Notes: generated from the letters alone by a model not told the origin. 22,936 nt of DNA from CAYGZM01 sp964354365 (GCA_964354365.1 CAYGZM010000057.1:1-22936); one strand, 5' to 3'; positions 1-7,928 are shown, counted from the stretch's first letter. A program made the numbers and translations.

Positions 1-2
1 AT

Positions 3-2159
3 CCCGTGGTGGCTCCGGATGGTTCGGTGATGGTGACTGTCACGCCGGCCTTTTCACTGGAGTCATTCGACCCCATTCTCCTCGATATGGTCAAGGAGAT
101 ATTCGGGGATTTTGCGAGCTGGCGGCACACGAAAGAGGAGAATGAGCGGCTTGCCAGGGAGAACTTTGAGCTGCTGGAAAAGCCCGAGACGTACAGGGCG
201 CAGCTCGATTATATTCGCAATCGCCTTACCGAACAGCCCGCTTATGCGACGTTTTTTGTGCTTGACGGCGGGACGGGCAGGCAGAAGTTTGTTGCCCCGA
301 TTGTGTATGCCGAGAGCATGAACGGGACGGGCGCTCCGCCGATTGTCACGCCGGACGGGAAAGTGATTGTAAAGTTTCAGGCATTGCTTAGGAGCCGGTA
401 TCAGCATTACTCGCCCTTTTTGAACGTGGGCTATCTCGATACGTCGAGCGGGTGGATCACGCCGATAATGGACCAGTCGCGGACTTACGGGTGGCACGAC
501 AGTCTGCTGTTGGTGCACGACGAGCAGTGCCAGTTGTCGGTCGGCGGGCGGGTGCTGATTAACACACACCAGGACAACGTCAACGCGATGGACCTGGATA
601 CGCTGAAAGGGTATGGCGAGCCGTTTTGCCGGAATATCCACGAGCCTAAGCCCGCAGAGGCTATAGGAATATGGGCGGCGGTCCTGCGCAATGAGGCGCT
701 GCCTGTGGGCAAGGAATGGCTGGCTCGCGGGACGGCCGTGTATGGCGGCGGGTCGGTGATAGACACGCCCGTTTCGATAGCGGGTGACAGTTTCTATTAT
801 GTCCCCGCTCACGAGATAAATGCGGGCGCGGCGGTGATAGCGTACAGGATGAAGGCGGGCGGGCAGGCGGCCAGGGAGTCCGAGGCGCCCTCGGCGAAGC
901 TGACGGATGATGAATGGAAGAAGATTCAGGAGCTTGCGTGGGATTGGGACACGCTGGAGATGCCACGGCTCAATCACGTGCTCAAGGGCCTTCCCGGCAA
1001 GGTCCCGGGCACGCGACAAATTCCGATTGACACACAAGGCGCAGGATCGATTGCAGCGCCGGGCGATAACAAGCTCGACCACTTTATCTGGGAGGAGCGG
1101 GCGATACAATTCGAAGGCCCGAAGGGGCCTTTGGGGGACGAAGGCGAGTTGAAGCGTCGCAAGAGCGAGCTGGCCGATTGTGTGGAAGAGCTGATTAGCA
1201 AAGACTGGCGTCCTCTGGTTTTTCCGGCAGGCAAACATCCGCGCGAGGCATACCGGTTTTTCACCGAGCCGACCGAAACACTTTATACCCTGGCGCGGGC
1301 CTACAACTATCTCGACGACGACCTGCGGAATAAGGTGAGGGAATATATTGCGAGGATGTATTCGCAGGGCGGGCCGTTGGAGGGGGCGACGGGGCGGCGG
1401 ACGTTCGAGCCGGCGGGAGGGGCCGTTCGTTCGCTGTATGACGATCCCGCTGAGTCCGCCGGCGGCGGATTCAGCGTCAACGACGACATAATGCGGAGCG
1501 ATGTGGCGCGATTGTATCCGCTGTGGCTGTGGGCAAGAGTCAGCGGCGACTTTGAGAGAATCAGGAGCCATTGGAAGGAATTGCGGGAGCTTGTCAATCA
1601 GCAGCCGAACAAGATGGAGGAAGACTGCCGCAACGGATACATTGCCGGGCTGATTGCCTACTGCCGAATTGCGGCGGAAATGAAAGACGAGGCGGCCCTT
1701 GAAAAGGGACTGGCTGCGGCCCGCAGCGCGCTTGGCGAGCGGCTGGCCTATGAGTCCGGCCACACACGCGGCGGACTTATTACACAAGTTCCGGTTTTGC
1801 GTTCGATTTTCTCCCGCTGGCGGCACCTGACGCCGGAAGTGGGGCGTTTTCTAAGCGCGTATGCCGGGCAGACGCACAAACACCAGATGGACGTCTATGT
1901 CGATTACCACCGGCCGACGTGGTATTTGGCGTGGGGGGTCGAGACGATGTGGCGGAATGAATGTCCATTTGCGTTTCCCACGATGTCGGCGGAGGTTTTC
2001 GACGCGCGTGCGTTAATACTTGGGGAGCCTGCGCAGAAGCTTGTGAGTTTTCTCGATATTCCGTGGTGCAAGGCCGATCTGTTTTATATTCAGAAGGTCG
2101 TGTTGTGTATAGAAGCACACGGGAGGGTTACGTGGGAGAAGACTTCCGGGCGGCAATAA
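3..2159 (+). CDS. PQQ-propeller-like / helical-toroid protein, probably N-truncated by window edge
   Basis: The frame is open to the left edge, and the first possible start (GTG at 6) falls inside protein-like sequence, so the true start is probably upstream. About 717 residues are visible. The first 280 or so look like part of a beta-propeller of the quinoprotein/PQQ type: blade-like pieces such as GRVLINTHQDNVNAMDLDT and repeated glycine-rich turns. After a charged linker (about 285-300), the rest is helical and Trp/Tyr/Arg-rich (for example EAYRFFTEPTETLYTLARAYNYL and WYLAWGVETMWRN), resembling an alpha/alpha-toroid. No catalytic motif is recognised, and the function is unknown. The stop is TAA, 30 nt before the lipoprotein start at 2190, so the two may once have formed an operon. 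Confidence is high that it is coding and low for the fold assignment. Confidence 0.8.
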   Translation, partial: PVVAPDGSVMVTVTPAFSLESFDPILLDMVKEIFGDFASWRHTKEENERLARENFELLEKPETYRAQLDYIRNRLTEQPAYATFFVLDGGTGRQKFVAPIVYAESMNGTGAPPIVTPDGKVIVKFQALLRSRYQHYSPFLNVGYLDTSSGWITPIMDQSRTYGWHDSLLLVHDEQCQLSVGGRVLINTHQDNVNAMDLDTLKGYGEPFCRNIHEPKPAEAIGIWAAVLRNEALPVGKEWLARGTAVYGGGSVIDTPVSIAGDSFYYVPAHEINAGAAVIAYRMKAGGQAARESEAPSAKLTDDEWKKIQELAWDWDTLEMPRLNHVLKGLPGKVPGTRQIPIDTQGAGSIAAPGDNKLDHFIWEERAIQFEGPKGPLGDEGELKRRKSELADCVEELISKDWRPLVFPAGKHPREAYRFFTEPTETLYTLARAYNYLDDDLRNKVREYIARMYSQGGPLEGATGRRTFEPAGGAVRSLYDDPAESAGGGFSVNDDIMRSDVARLYPLWLWARVSGDFERIRSHWKELRELVNQQPNKMEEDCRNGYIAGLIAYCRIAAEMKDEAALEKGLAAARSALGERLAYESGHTRGGLITQVPVLRSIFSRWRHLTPEVGRFLSAYAGQTHKHQMDVYVDYHRPTWYLAWGVETMWRNECPFAFPTMSAEVFDARALILGEPAQKLVSFLDIPWCKADLFYIQKVVLCIEAHGRVTWEKTSGRQ

Positions 2160-2189
2160 ACGAGTGAACGGTTATGAAAGGCCACAGAT

Positions 2190-2392
2190 ATGAGAAACTT
2201 AATTTCTGTCACAGCAATATGTCTGTCAGCAATTCTGCTGCTAAGTGGGTGCAGGCGCAAAGAACCTGTCTCCCCGCCTTCGGCTGGCCGAGAGAACCCA
2301 CACCACCTTCAGCGAGTACGACCGAGCCGAATCAAGAAAAGATTGATAATGCTGCTATTATCCGTAAAGCCATAGCTGACAAGTTGTCCAAG
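2190..2392 (+). pseudogene. Lipoprotein gene remnant, frameshifted and truncated
   Basis: ATG at 2190 follows a usable ribosome site (AAAGG, 9 nt upstream). It opens a classic lipoprotein signal: hydrophobic VTAICLSAILLL, then the lipobox LSGC with the cysteine at residue 21. After about residue 31 this frame turns implausible and stops at 2375. The neighbouring frame then carries convincing protein (TPPSASTTEPNQEKIDNAAI, then RKAIADKLSKG). A single indel around 2280-2325 therefore appears to have broken the gene. The good reading ends near 2392, where sequence antisense to a transposase begins, so the 3' part was replaced by an IS66 fragment. It lies 30 nt downstream of the preceding gene on the same strand. 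Function unknown. Confidence 0.65.
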
Positions 2393-2777
2393 GGGCTCCG
2401 GGTTCTCGAAGGAACAGGGTCAGCGCATCCCAGTGCTTACGCATATAGGTGATCGCCTCGCCCAGGCTGCTGTTGGGTTCGACCTTGCGTTGCTCGATCT
2501 GTTCGGTCAGCCAGGTCTTGAGCTCGGCCATCTTCGGGCCGCTGTTAGCCTGATGCCAGTGTAACCGCTGCTCAGCAGAGAAACCCCGGGTCTTGGCCTC
2601 GGCATCGTTTTTGTAAACATCCTTGAGTATCTCCAGTACATACAGGCACTGTTGTGGAAAGTTCATCGCAATCTCGACAAAACGCCTCCGTCCGTGGGAC
2701 AGGCAGTTGGCCACGATGGTCTTGAGTTCTTCGGGCATATTGCGGGACAGGGCGTCGCACATCTGGATGCCGGCCAC
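2384..2777 (-). pseudogene. IS66-family transposase, internal fragment
   Basis: Translation of the minus strand gives about 130 residues that I recognise as the middle-to-late catalytic part of an IS66-type transposase. Landmarks are IQMCDALSRNMPEELKTIVA, CLSHGRRRFVEI, FPQQCLYVLE, SSLGEAITYMRKHW and FLREPGAP. In intact family members the last block continues as LDNNxxER. Here one base is missing in the C-run near 2393-2396, so the frame changes to PWTT; the nucleotides for LDN are still visible in the adjacent frame, and homology then stops. The N-terminal half, the remaining C-terminus, the accessory ORFs and the terminal repeats are absent. It is a dead remnant whose edge coincides with the end of the lipoprotein remnant. 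It may extend slightly past 2777 without a readable frame. Confidence 0.75.
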
Positions 2778-2850
2778 GACTGACGATACCAGCGAGAATG
2801 AATCATTTCATGCACCCTTGCCGAAAGGACACCTTGGTTCAATCGCACGG

Positions 2851-2871
2851 AAAAAGCCTCCTCCGGGAGCT
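2851..2871 (-). terminator. Rho-independent terminator of the EF-G-like gene
   Basis: Read on the minus strand, about 50 nt after the EF-G stop, AGCTCC-CGGA-GGAGGCT forms a short GC-rich stem (one bulged G, CGGA loop) directly followed by five T residues (2855-2851). It lies between the stop codon and the IS66 remnant, so the EF-G transcript unit looks intact. Confidence 0.6.
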
Positions 2872-2923
2872 GGTCCGACGGGCTTCAAGATACGCTTGTT
2901 GGGTGGTGCGGGGTGTTGTGGTA

Positions 2924-4954
2924 TCAGTCCTCTTCCTTTTTCTTGGCGTATTGTGCGATTATCTGCTGCTGGACGTTGGGCGGGACCAGCTCGTAGTGGC
3001 TGAGGGTCATTGAATAGCTGCCCCGGCCGCCGGTGACGCTTTTTAGCTGGCTGTTGTACTGGGTGACCTCGGAGAGGGGGACCTGGGCCTTTATGACGAT
3101 GAAATTGCCGGCGAGCATGTCCTGGCCGATGACTCTGCCGCGTTTTGATGCGAGGTCTCCGGCGATGTCGCCCATGTTCTCAGCCGGTATGGTGACTTCC
3201 AAATTGACAATCGGCTCGAGCAGGACAGGCTTCGCCTTTTCAAGGGCGTCGATGAATGCTCCTTTGCCCGCTGAGCGGAATGCGACTTCCTTGGAATCGA
3301 CGGGATGGTACTTGCCGTCGTAGACGGATACCTTTACGTCCTGCAGCGGGAAACCGGCGACGAAGCCTGACTGCATAACGTCGTTGATTCCTTTGAGTAT
3401 GGCCGGCTCATACTGGCCGGGTATCGAGCCGCCGAAGATGTCCCAGTTATAGTCGAGGGGCGGGTCACTGTTGCGCTCGGCGGGCTCGACTCGCAGATAT
3501 ACCTCTCCGAACTGGCCGGCGCCGCCGGTCTGCTTCTTGTGGCGGTAGTGCCCCTCGGCCTTGACCGTAATCGTCTCGCGGTAGGGGATCTTGGGCTCTT
3601 TGGTATTTACCGAGAGCTTCGAGCGGTTGTGCATTTTCTCGAGCATTATTCTCAGGTGCAGGTCGCCCATGCCGCTGGCGACGAGCTCCTTTGTCTGCAT
3701 ATCGCGGCTGACTTTGAAGCAAGGGTCTTCCTCGCAGAGCCTCTCGATGGCGGAGCCGATTTTCTGTTCATCGCCCCTCGCGGCGGGTTCAAGCGCCAGC
3801 GAGAACATAGGTTCGGGCGTAGCGGGCAGCGCGAAGGCGCCGCCGACCCTGCCGTCGTGGATCAGGTCGTTGGTTCTCAGCTCATCGACTTTGGCGAGGG
3901 CAATGATGTCGCCGGCTATGCCCGCATCGACTTCTTTCGTCTCGCCGCCCTGGGTTTTGAGGATGTGGCCGGGGCGGATGGATTTCCTCTCGGCATTTCG
4001 CAGCAGGTTGGTGTCGGATTTGATAGTGCCGCTGAATACTCGGATTGTTGAATACTTCATATTGGAGCGCGGGTCAAAGGCGACTCGAAAGACCAGCCCG
4101 GCGAGCGGGCCGGCGGGGTCGGTTTTGAGGTGGGTAACAGTCTCGCCGTCTTTGAGCTCTTTGGGTTGTGTCTGGAGAGGCGACGGGGTGTACTTTGCGA
4201 CCAGGTCGAGAAGCTCGGTTATGCCGATCTCATTGCGGGCGTTGGTGAAGACAATCGGAATAATCGTGCCGGCCTTGAGTGCTTTGACGAAGACGGAGGC
4301 TATTTGGGCGGAGGAGATTTCTTCGCCGCCGAGGTAGCTTTCCATAAGCGCGTCGTCGGCCTCGATAACGCTTTCGATAAGCTCAGTGTGGGCCTGTGCG
4401 ACGTCCATCACGGGCGAATCGCCGGTATCATTCTCGATGCAGTCGATGACCGAGGCCCTGTCGCCGGCGGGAAGATTGGCGCAGCGGCACTGAAAGCCGA
4501 AGGATTCCCGGATGTTCTTTAGCAGCTCGTGGAATATGACGTTCTCGGCGTCCATTTTGTTTATGACGATAAGCCGCGCCATATTGGCCTGTGTGGTCAG
4601 TTCGAACATCTTGCGGGTGTTGGTCTCGATGCCCGCGGCGGCCCCGATGACGATAACCGCGGTTTCGGCGGCGGGAATGGCCTTTATGGCCGGCCCGATG
4701 AAGTCGGGGTAGCCCGGCGTATCGATGATGTTTATGAGCTTGCCGGCGTGCTGGACATAGACGACCGATGATTTAATCGAATGTTGATGCTCCTTTTCCT
4801 CGTCGTAGTAGTCGCAGACGCTCGATTTCTCATCGACGCTGCCGAGCCGGTTGGTCGCGCCGGTTTTGTGCAGGATTGCCTCGGCCAGCGACGTCTTGCC
4901 GCTGCTGCCGTGCCCCAGGAGGACGATGTTGCGAATATCGCCGGTATTAGCCAC
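2924..4954 (-). CDS. Elongation factor G-like GTPase (EF-G paralogue type)
   Basis: The 676-residue protein has the EF-G layout: GTPase domain with P-loop GHGSSGKT (14-21), G3 DTPGYPD (78-84) and G4 NKMD (132-135), then domain II, domain III and the IV-V region. The latter ends in the typical GGRGSYSMTLSHYELVP block. EF-G drives tRNA/mRNA translocation or ribosome recycling in the cytoplasm. The switch-I motif of housekeeping EF-G (RGITI) reads EHQHSI here, and G1 is GHGSSGKT rather than AHIDAGKT. Both point to the EF-G2/EF-G-like paralogue class rather than primary FusA. The start is GTG at 4954, supported by GGAG at 4964-4967 with 9-nt spacing. It is a single-gene unit with its own leader and terminator; the usual rpsL/rpsG/tuf neighbours are absent, which fits a paralogue. 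Confidence 0.93.
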   Translation of the reverse strand: MANTGDIRNIVLLGHGSSGKTSLAEAILHKTGATNRLGSVDEKSSVCDYYDEEKEHQHSIKSSVVYVQHAGKLINIIDTPGYPDFIGPAIKAIPAAETAVIVIGAAAGIETNTRKMFELTTQANMARLIVINKMDAENVIFHELLKNIRESFGFQCRCANLPAGDRASVIDCIENDTGDSPVMDVAQAHTELIESVIEADDALMESYLGGEEISSAQIASVFVKALKAGTIIPIVFTNARNEIGITELLDLVAKYTPSPLQTQPKELKDGETVTHLKTDPAGPLAGLVFRVAFDPRSNMKYSTIRVFSGTIKSDTNLLRNAERKSIRPGHILKTQGGETKEVDAGIAGDIIALAKVDELRTNDLIHDGRVGGAFALPATPEPMFSLALEPAARGDEQKIGSAIERLCEEDPCFKVSRDMQTKELVASGMGDLHLRIMLEKMHNRSKLSVNTKEPKIPYRETITVKAEGHYRHKKQTGGAGQFGEVYLRVEPAERNSDPPLDYNWDIFGGSIPGQYEPAILKGINDVMQSGFVAGFPLQDVKVSVYDGKYHPVDSKEVAFRSAGKGAFIDALEKAKPVLLEPIVNLEVTIPAENMGDIAGDLASKRGRVIGQDMLAGNFIVIKAQVPLSEVTQYNSQLKSVTGGRGSYSMTLSHYELVPPNVQQQIIAQYAKKKEED

Positions 4955-4986
4955 TTTTCAGGTCTCCATCATAATGCCCGTTTACT

Positions 4987-5013
4987 CGTTTCGGTTCGGA
5001 TTTCTCCGAAACG
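4987..5013 (-). promoter_or_regulatory. Leader hairpin(s) upstream of the EF-G-like gene
   Basis: In the minus-strand leader, CGTTTCGG (5013-5006) can pair with CCGAAACG (4994-4987), an 8-bp stem. Alternatively, TTCGGA and TCCGAA (5010-4995) close a GAAA tetraloop. The two folds are mutually exclusive. They lie about 20 nt upstream of the ribosome site. A regulatory role is inference only. Confidence 0.4.
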
Positions 5014-5017
5014 CCTA

Positions 5018-5046
5018 ATGATACAGACATCCGGCCTTTGCGACAA
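5018..5046 (-). promoter_or_regulatory. Candidate sigma-70 promoter for the EF-G-like gene
   Basis: On the minus strand, TTGTCG (5046-5041) and TATCAT (5023-5018) are separated by 17 bp. They match the -35 and -10 consensus at 4/6 and 5/6. The predicted transcript would start near 5011, giving a leader of about 55 nt that contains the alternative hairpins. Confidence 0.4.
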
Positions 5047-5115
5047 GGACTTTTTTAATGATTTGATTTATAGGACGTGCATTCGCCGCCCGCGAGAGGC
5101 TTTCCACGGGACAGT

Positions 5116-5502
5116 TCAAGAAGGGTCCACGCCTGCCCTGGCGCGGAGGTAGTATTCCTCAATCTCGGAATCGAAGTACTGGCCGGTGAAGCGGAAGGGA
5201 TTATCGAGCGTCCCGCCGGATTCTATAGTCTGGCCGAACGGCTCGTAGGTGTAGTACTTCTGGACGAGGCCGGAAGTATTGATTATCTGCCGGACGGAGC
5301 CGAGTCTGTCGTGGAGGTAGAAATACTTGGCCGCGGTGTGCGGGCCATTGTGCTGGGCGAGTACCTGGCCGTTTGCGTGGATATAGGTTTTCATGATATT
5401 TCCGCTTGCCGGCTCAATTTCCATCAATATTACCGGCAGCTCACCCGTTGTGTCAAGAATCTCAAAGGGATCAATAATGTACTCAAACTGACCGGCTCCC
5501 CT
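5116..5502 (-). pseudogene. Orphan RHS-repeat core fragment
   Basis: About 129 residues match the conserved core of RHS/YD-repeat proteins: KTYIHANGQVLAQ, YFYLHDRLGSVRQI, YTYEPFGQ, FRFTGQYFDSEIEEYYLRAR. These proteins are normally over 1000 residues long and form a cocoon around a C-terminal toxin or effector. Here there is no N-terminal repeat region. The signature that should read RARYYDPxxGRF is disrupted to RARAGVDPS and stops. The frame runs upstream through a 94-bp palindromic repeat into the tail of another gene, so no genuine start is present. It is best read as a leftover of a larger gene. Whether the bases between 4955 and 5115 are also RHS debris cannot be seen. Confidence 0.75.
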
Positions 5503-5596
5503 TGTCATACCTGCGAAAGCAGGTATCCAGTAGTGTGGCGGGTGAGTGGATTCCCGCTCCCCGATCAGGTCGAGGACAAGTTTCGCGGGAATGACA
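5503..5596. repeat. 94-bp palindromic repeat element (WIPAFAGMT/VIPAK type)
   Basis: The ends TGTCATACCTGCGAAA (left) and the reverse complement of TTTCGCGGGAATGACA (right) match at 14 of 16 positions. A further hairpin CCTGC-GAAA-GCAGG lies in the left arm. In one frame it encodes the familiar peptides VIPAK and WIPAFAGMT, a hallmark of a dispersed repeat family seen in many bacterial genomes. It sits exactly between the tail of the DUF483-like gene and the RHS fragment, and is translatable in frame with the latter. No clear target-site duplication is visible. Confidence 0.7.
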
Positions 5597-5603
5597 CACT
5601 GTG

Positions 5604-5723
5604 CTATATCGCTTTCGAATAAGGACTTATCGTGCCGTCTTCTTGAAAACTGGTCAGTTTGAGAATGTACTTCTGTTTGATTGAGCCGCCGCAGGCCGAA
5701 CGAGAACCTCGCCGCGTATTCTT
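5604..5723 (-). pseudogene. Probable displaced C-terminal tail of the DUF483-like gene
   Basis: Directly after the TGA at 5724-5726, the same frame stays open for 39 more codons and ends at TAG (5606-5604). Its last part (SIKQKYILKLTSFQEDGTIS) reads like genuine protein. The neighbouring frame between them also reads well (LKEYAARFSFGLRRLNQ). Two compensating single-base indels, the first in the CCC just before the TGA, would restore one continuous C-terminus. A recent frameshift or an assembly error is the simplest reading. Confidence 0.4.
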
Positions 5724-6221
5724 TCAGGGCGTGTTGAGGCAATCGTGGACGGTTTTGTAGGCGGGCAGGAGGGTTGGGGTGATTTTGCAGTCGGGGCAGG
5801 ACCAGTGAAAGAGGATTTTCTGGTCTTCGGGCGGCAGGCAGTTGGGGGTGTAAGGTCGGCGGATGTACTGCTCGATGCAGCAGGGCGGATACCCAAAGAG
5901 GAAGCCCTCGAAGCGCTGCGTATGGGCGGATTTGTCGATGGGGGCGTTGTCGAAGCGGTGCTTGTACGACTGGATGTAACCGGGCGCGAGGCTGAATACG
6001 GTCTCAATGACTTCTTTGCCCGTCTTAACCGTTCGCCGGACCTGTTCGATCAGCAGGTCCATTTGCCCGAGCAGGGCGACCGCGTGGTCCAAGAGCGGTT
6101 TTTCCCATCTGCTCAGGGGCTTTAGGCCCGCGGATGTCAGGGCGGCCAGGTATGCCAGCTCAGGATCGATCTGCTTTAGGGCCTTGAGGCAGCGTTTGGC
6201 TTGTTGCGATTCGATATCCAA
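5724..6221 (-). CDS. Small cysteine-rich DUF483-like protein
   Basis: The 165-residue protein starts at TTG (6221), supported by a ribosome site (GAAGGA, 6235-6230, 8-nt spacing). The N-terminal 100 residues are helical. The C-terminal part carries FEGFLFGYPPCC (105-115), a further Cys at 128, and FHWSCPDCKITPTLL (139-152). This GYPxCC plus CxxC arrangement resembles DUF483-type proteins and suggests a bound metal or disulfides. There is no signal peptide, so it is probably cytoplasmic. It lies 26 nt downstream of the exported CxxC/HYMxHGSF protein and is likely co-transcribed with it. The stop may be premature (see the tail at 5604-5723). Function unknown; the family assignment is from memory of the motif. 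Confidence 0.75.
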   Translation of the reverse strand: MDIESQQAKRCLKALKQIDPELAYLAALTSAGLKPLSRWEKPLLDHAVALLGQMDLLIEQVRRTVKTGKEVIETVFSLAPGYIQSYKHRFDNAPIDKSAHTQRFEGFLFGYPPCCIEQYIRRPYTPNCLPPEDQKILFHWSCPDCKITPTLLPAYKTVHDCLNTP

Positions 6222-6247
6222 CTCTGCGGTCCTTCACTGCGCTGCCC

Positions 6248-7882
6248 TCAGCCGGGGCCGATTGTGATGTCGTTCACGTCTTTAATCTTCTCGGAGAGCA
6301 ACGTCCCGTCGAAGTCCCAGAATTGATTGTAGATTTCGAGTGTGTATTGGCCGGGTTCGAAGGGGCCGAGTGTCGCTTTTACCGGGAAATCACATACGCA
6401 TGTGCAGCTATATTCACCCTCATGTTCGGCTTCGTAAAGCTTTATGAGATTGCCTAATATGGTGGTGTGCAATTCGATTTTGCCGGGGCAGCAGTTGGCG
6501 TGAACCTTGTCGTTGAAGAGCACGTAGCTGCCTTCGATAGTTATGGGTGGCGGGGGATCTTCTATGAACGGTGGGTGCAGGCTTGCCGTGGAGGCTGCCA
6601 TTGGGTCGCAGGGTTCGACGCTGTACGTGATTATCGAGGGGCCGGCGTTGTTCTGGTTCGGGTCGGTCGATTCGAGCCATTTTTCGGCGAAGTCGGCGAA
6701 GTCCTTGAAGTTTTCACGGCAGTCCTTATTGAAATCTGCGGGCAGGAAAATCGTTCCGAGGCGGCCGCATTGCTTGGGCATCTCGAGTATTTTGGCCAGA
6801 AGGGCGATCTTGAGCCTGCCGTTGTGGAACGGATCGTGCGGCGGATCGAGCTGCAGGCCGGAATAGCTAAAAGACCCATGCGACATGTAATGGCACGCCA
6901 CGTCATAGACATCCATCGATAGGCCCAGCTTAGGGTTCACAATGTGCCACCAGCCCATATTGCGTTCCTGGCCGCATATCTCGCAGAGCTCGAGGCCCCG
7001 CTGGAAGTAGTCCACCTTGTACGGTTCCTTTGGCTCCGGCTCGCCGCCGTAACGGTCATGAATCGGCAGGGCGTCGATGACATCGTGACACTGTTCTGCA
7101 AACTCGATGCCGTCAGGCACAAGGTTGGCATCCTGGTCGGGGTCGTAGAGGTTGAAGCCTGCGGCGAGCTCTTCGGTATCCGCCATCATGTCGCCGTCGT
7201 AATCGTTGGCGTCGGGGGCGAGCTGCCCTGCCGGCTTGATGAAGTAATCGAGCGGCAGTTGATGGTCGTTGGGGTCGTAAGGGAAGCGCAGCTCAAGCAC
7301 TCGCAGCAATCGCGCGATATCCGCTCTGCCTTTGTGTCTCTCGCCGTAGCAATCGAACGAGCCGTGCTGCATATAGTGCAGGGCCAGGTCGGGCAAAAAT
7401 GTTCTATCCAGCGGGTCGTTGGGGTCGGGGTATCGCAGGTTGAGCCTGGGATTTACTACCGCCCAGCCGCCCATGTGAATCATCGAGCCGCAGACGTCAC
7501 AGGCCTCAAGGCCATCCATCATGTACCCGATTTTATATGTCTCGTTCGGCGGGTCGCCCGGCGGGTAATACTCCGGCAGTTGGGCCACAACTCTTGCACA
7601 GCGCATTGCCAGCTCGACGCCGTCCGGTATCCCGTTGCGGTTTTGGTCCGCCCTGAATACCTGGTAGCCAATCGCAAATTCCTCACGGTCGGCGAGCAAG
7701 TCTGCATCCGCATCCTTTGGGACGACTAATTGATGGATATCGGGCATGTATGCTGCGAGGGCCTTTTGCAGACTTACTCCGGCGCCCAATGAAATTGCCG
7801 CTGCAGTGCCTGCGGCGACGGCGCGGTTCTTGAAATTCCTGCGCTTTCTGATGAGTTTTTGGCGGGTCCGTCTTCTGTTCAT
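6248..7882 (-). CDS. Exported protein with duplicated CxxC / HYMxHGSF module and dockerin-like tail
   Basis: I place the start at ATG 7882 (544 residues) because GGGAGGAAG lies 6-13 nt upstream; the GTG at 7897 has no such site. A very basic N-terminus (RRRTRQKLIRKRR) and a hydrophobic Ala/Gly segment ending ALAA (about 21-44) look like an export signal. Two copies of a roughly 145-residue module follow (about 55-198 and 223-367). Each has an Asp-rich calcium-type stretch with IPDG or VPDG, then CxxCG, (N)MGGW/MGWW, VNP, and HYMxHGSF. Residues 380-403 (ADFNKDCRENFKDFADFAEK, then WL) form the planctomycete dockerin/EF-hand-like motif. A Cys-containing beta-rich domain ends the protein. The Cys/His pattern suggests metal binding. 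I do not know a named family for the module. The DUF483-like gene follows at 26 nt. Confidence 0.85.
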   Translation of the reverse strand: MNRRRTRQKLIRKRRNFKNRAVAAGTAAAISLGAGVSLQKALAAYMPDIHQLVVPKDADADLLADREEFAIGYQVFRADQNRNGIPDGVELAMRCARVVAQLPEYYPPGDPPNETYKIGYMMDGLEACDVCGSMIHMGGWAVVNPRLNLRYPDPNDPLDRTFLPDLALHYMQHGSFDCYGERHKGRADIARLLRVLELRFPYDPNDHQLPLDYFIKPAGQLAPDANDYDGDMMADTEELAAGFNLYDPDQDANLVPDGIEFAEQCHDVIDALPIHDRYGGEPEPKEPYKVDYFQRGLELCEICGQERNMGWWHIVNPKLGLSMDVYDVACHYMSHGSFSYSGLQLDPPHDPFHNGRLKIALLAKILEMPKQCGRLGTIFLPADFNKDCRENFKDFADFAEKWLESTDPNQNNAGPSIITYSVEPCDPMAASTASLHPPFIEDPPPPITIEGSYVLFNDKVHANCCPGKIELHTTILGNLIKLYEAEHEGEYSCTCVCDFPVKATLGPFEPGQYTLEIYNQFWDFDGTLLSEKIKDVNDITIGPG

Positions 7883-7928
7883 TTTGCTTCCTCCCACAAA
7901 ATCTTTTTCGCTATCTAAACCTCAAAAT

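Noticed and set aside
63..1826. 587-codon open frame on the minus strand opposite the first gene
   Set aside because: Arg/Pro/Leu-rich antisense shadow of a real gene with strong third-position G/C; no domain or ribosome site.
5724..5726. TGA as a selenocysteine codon in the DUF483-like gene
   Set aside because: I find no convincing bacterial SECIS hairpin directly after it. A pair of indels explains the neighbouring-frame coding better.
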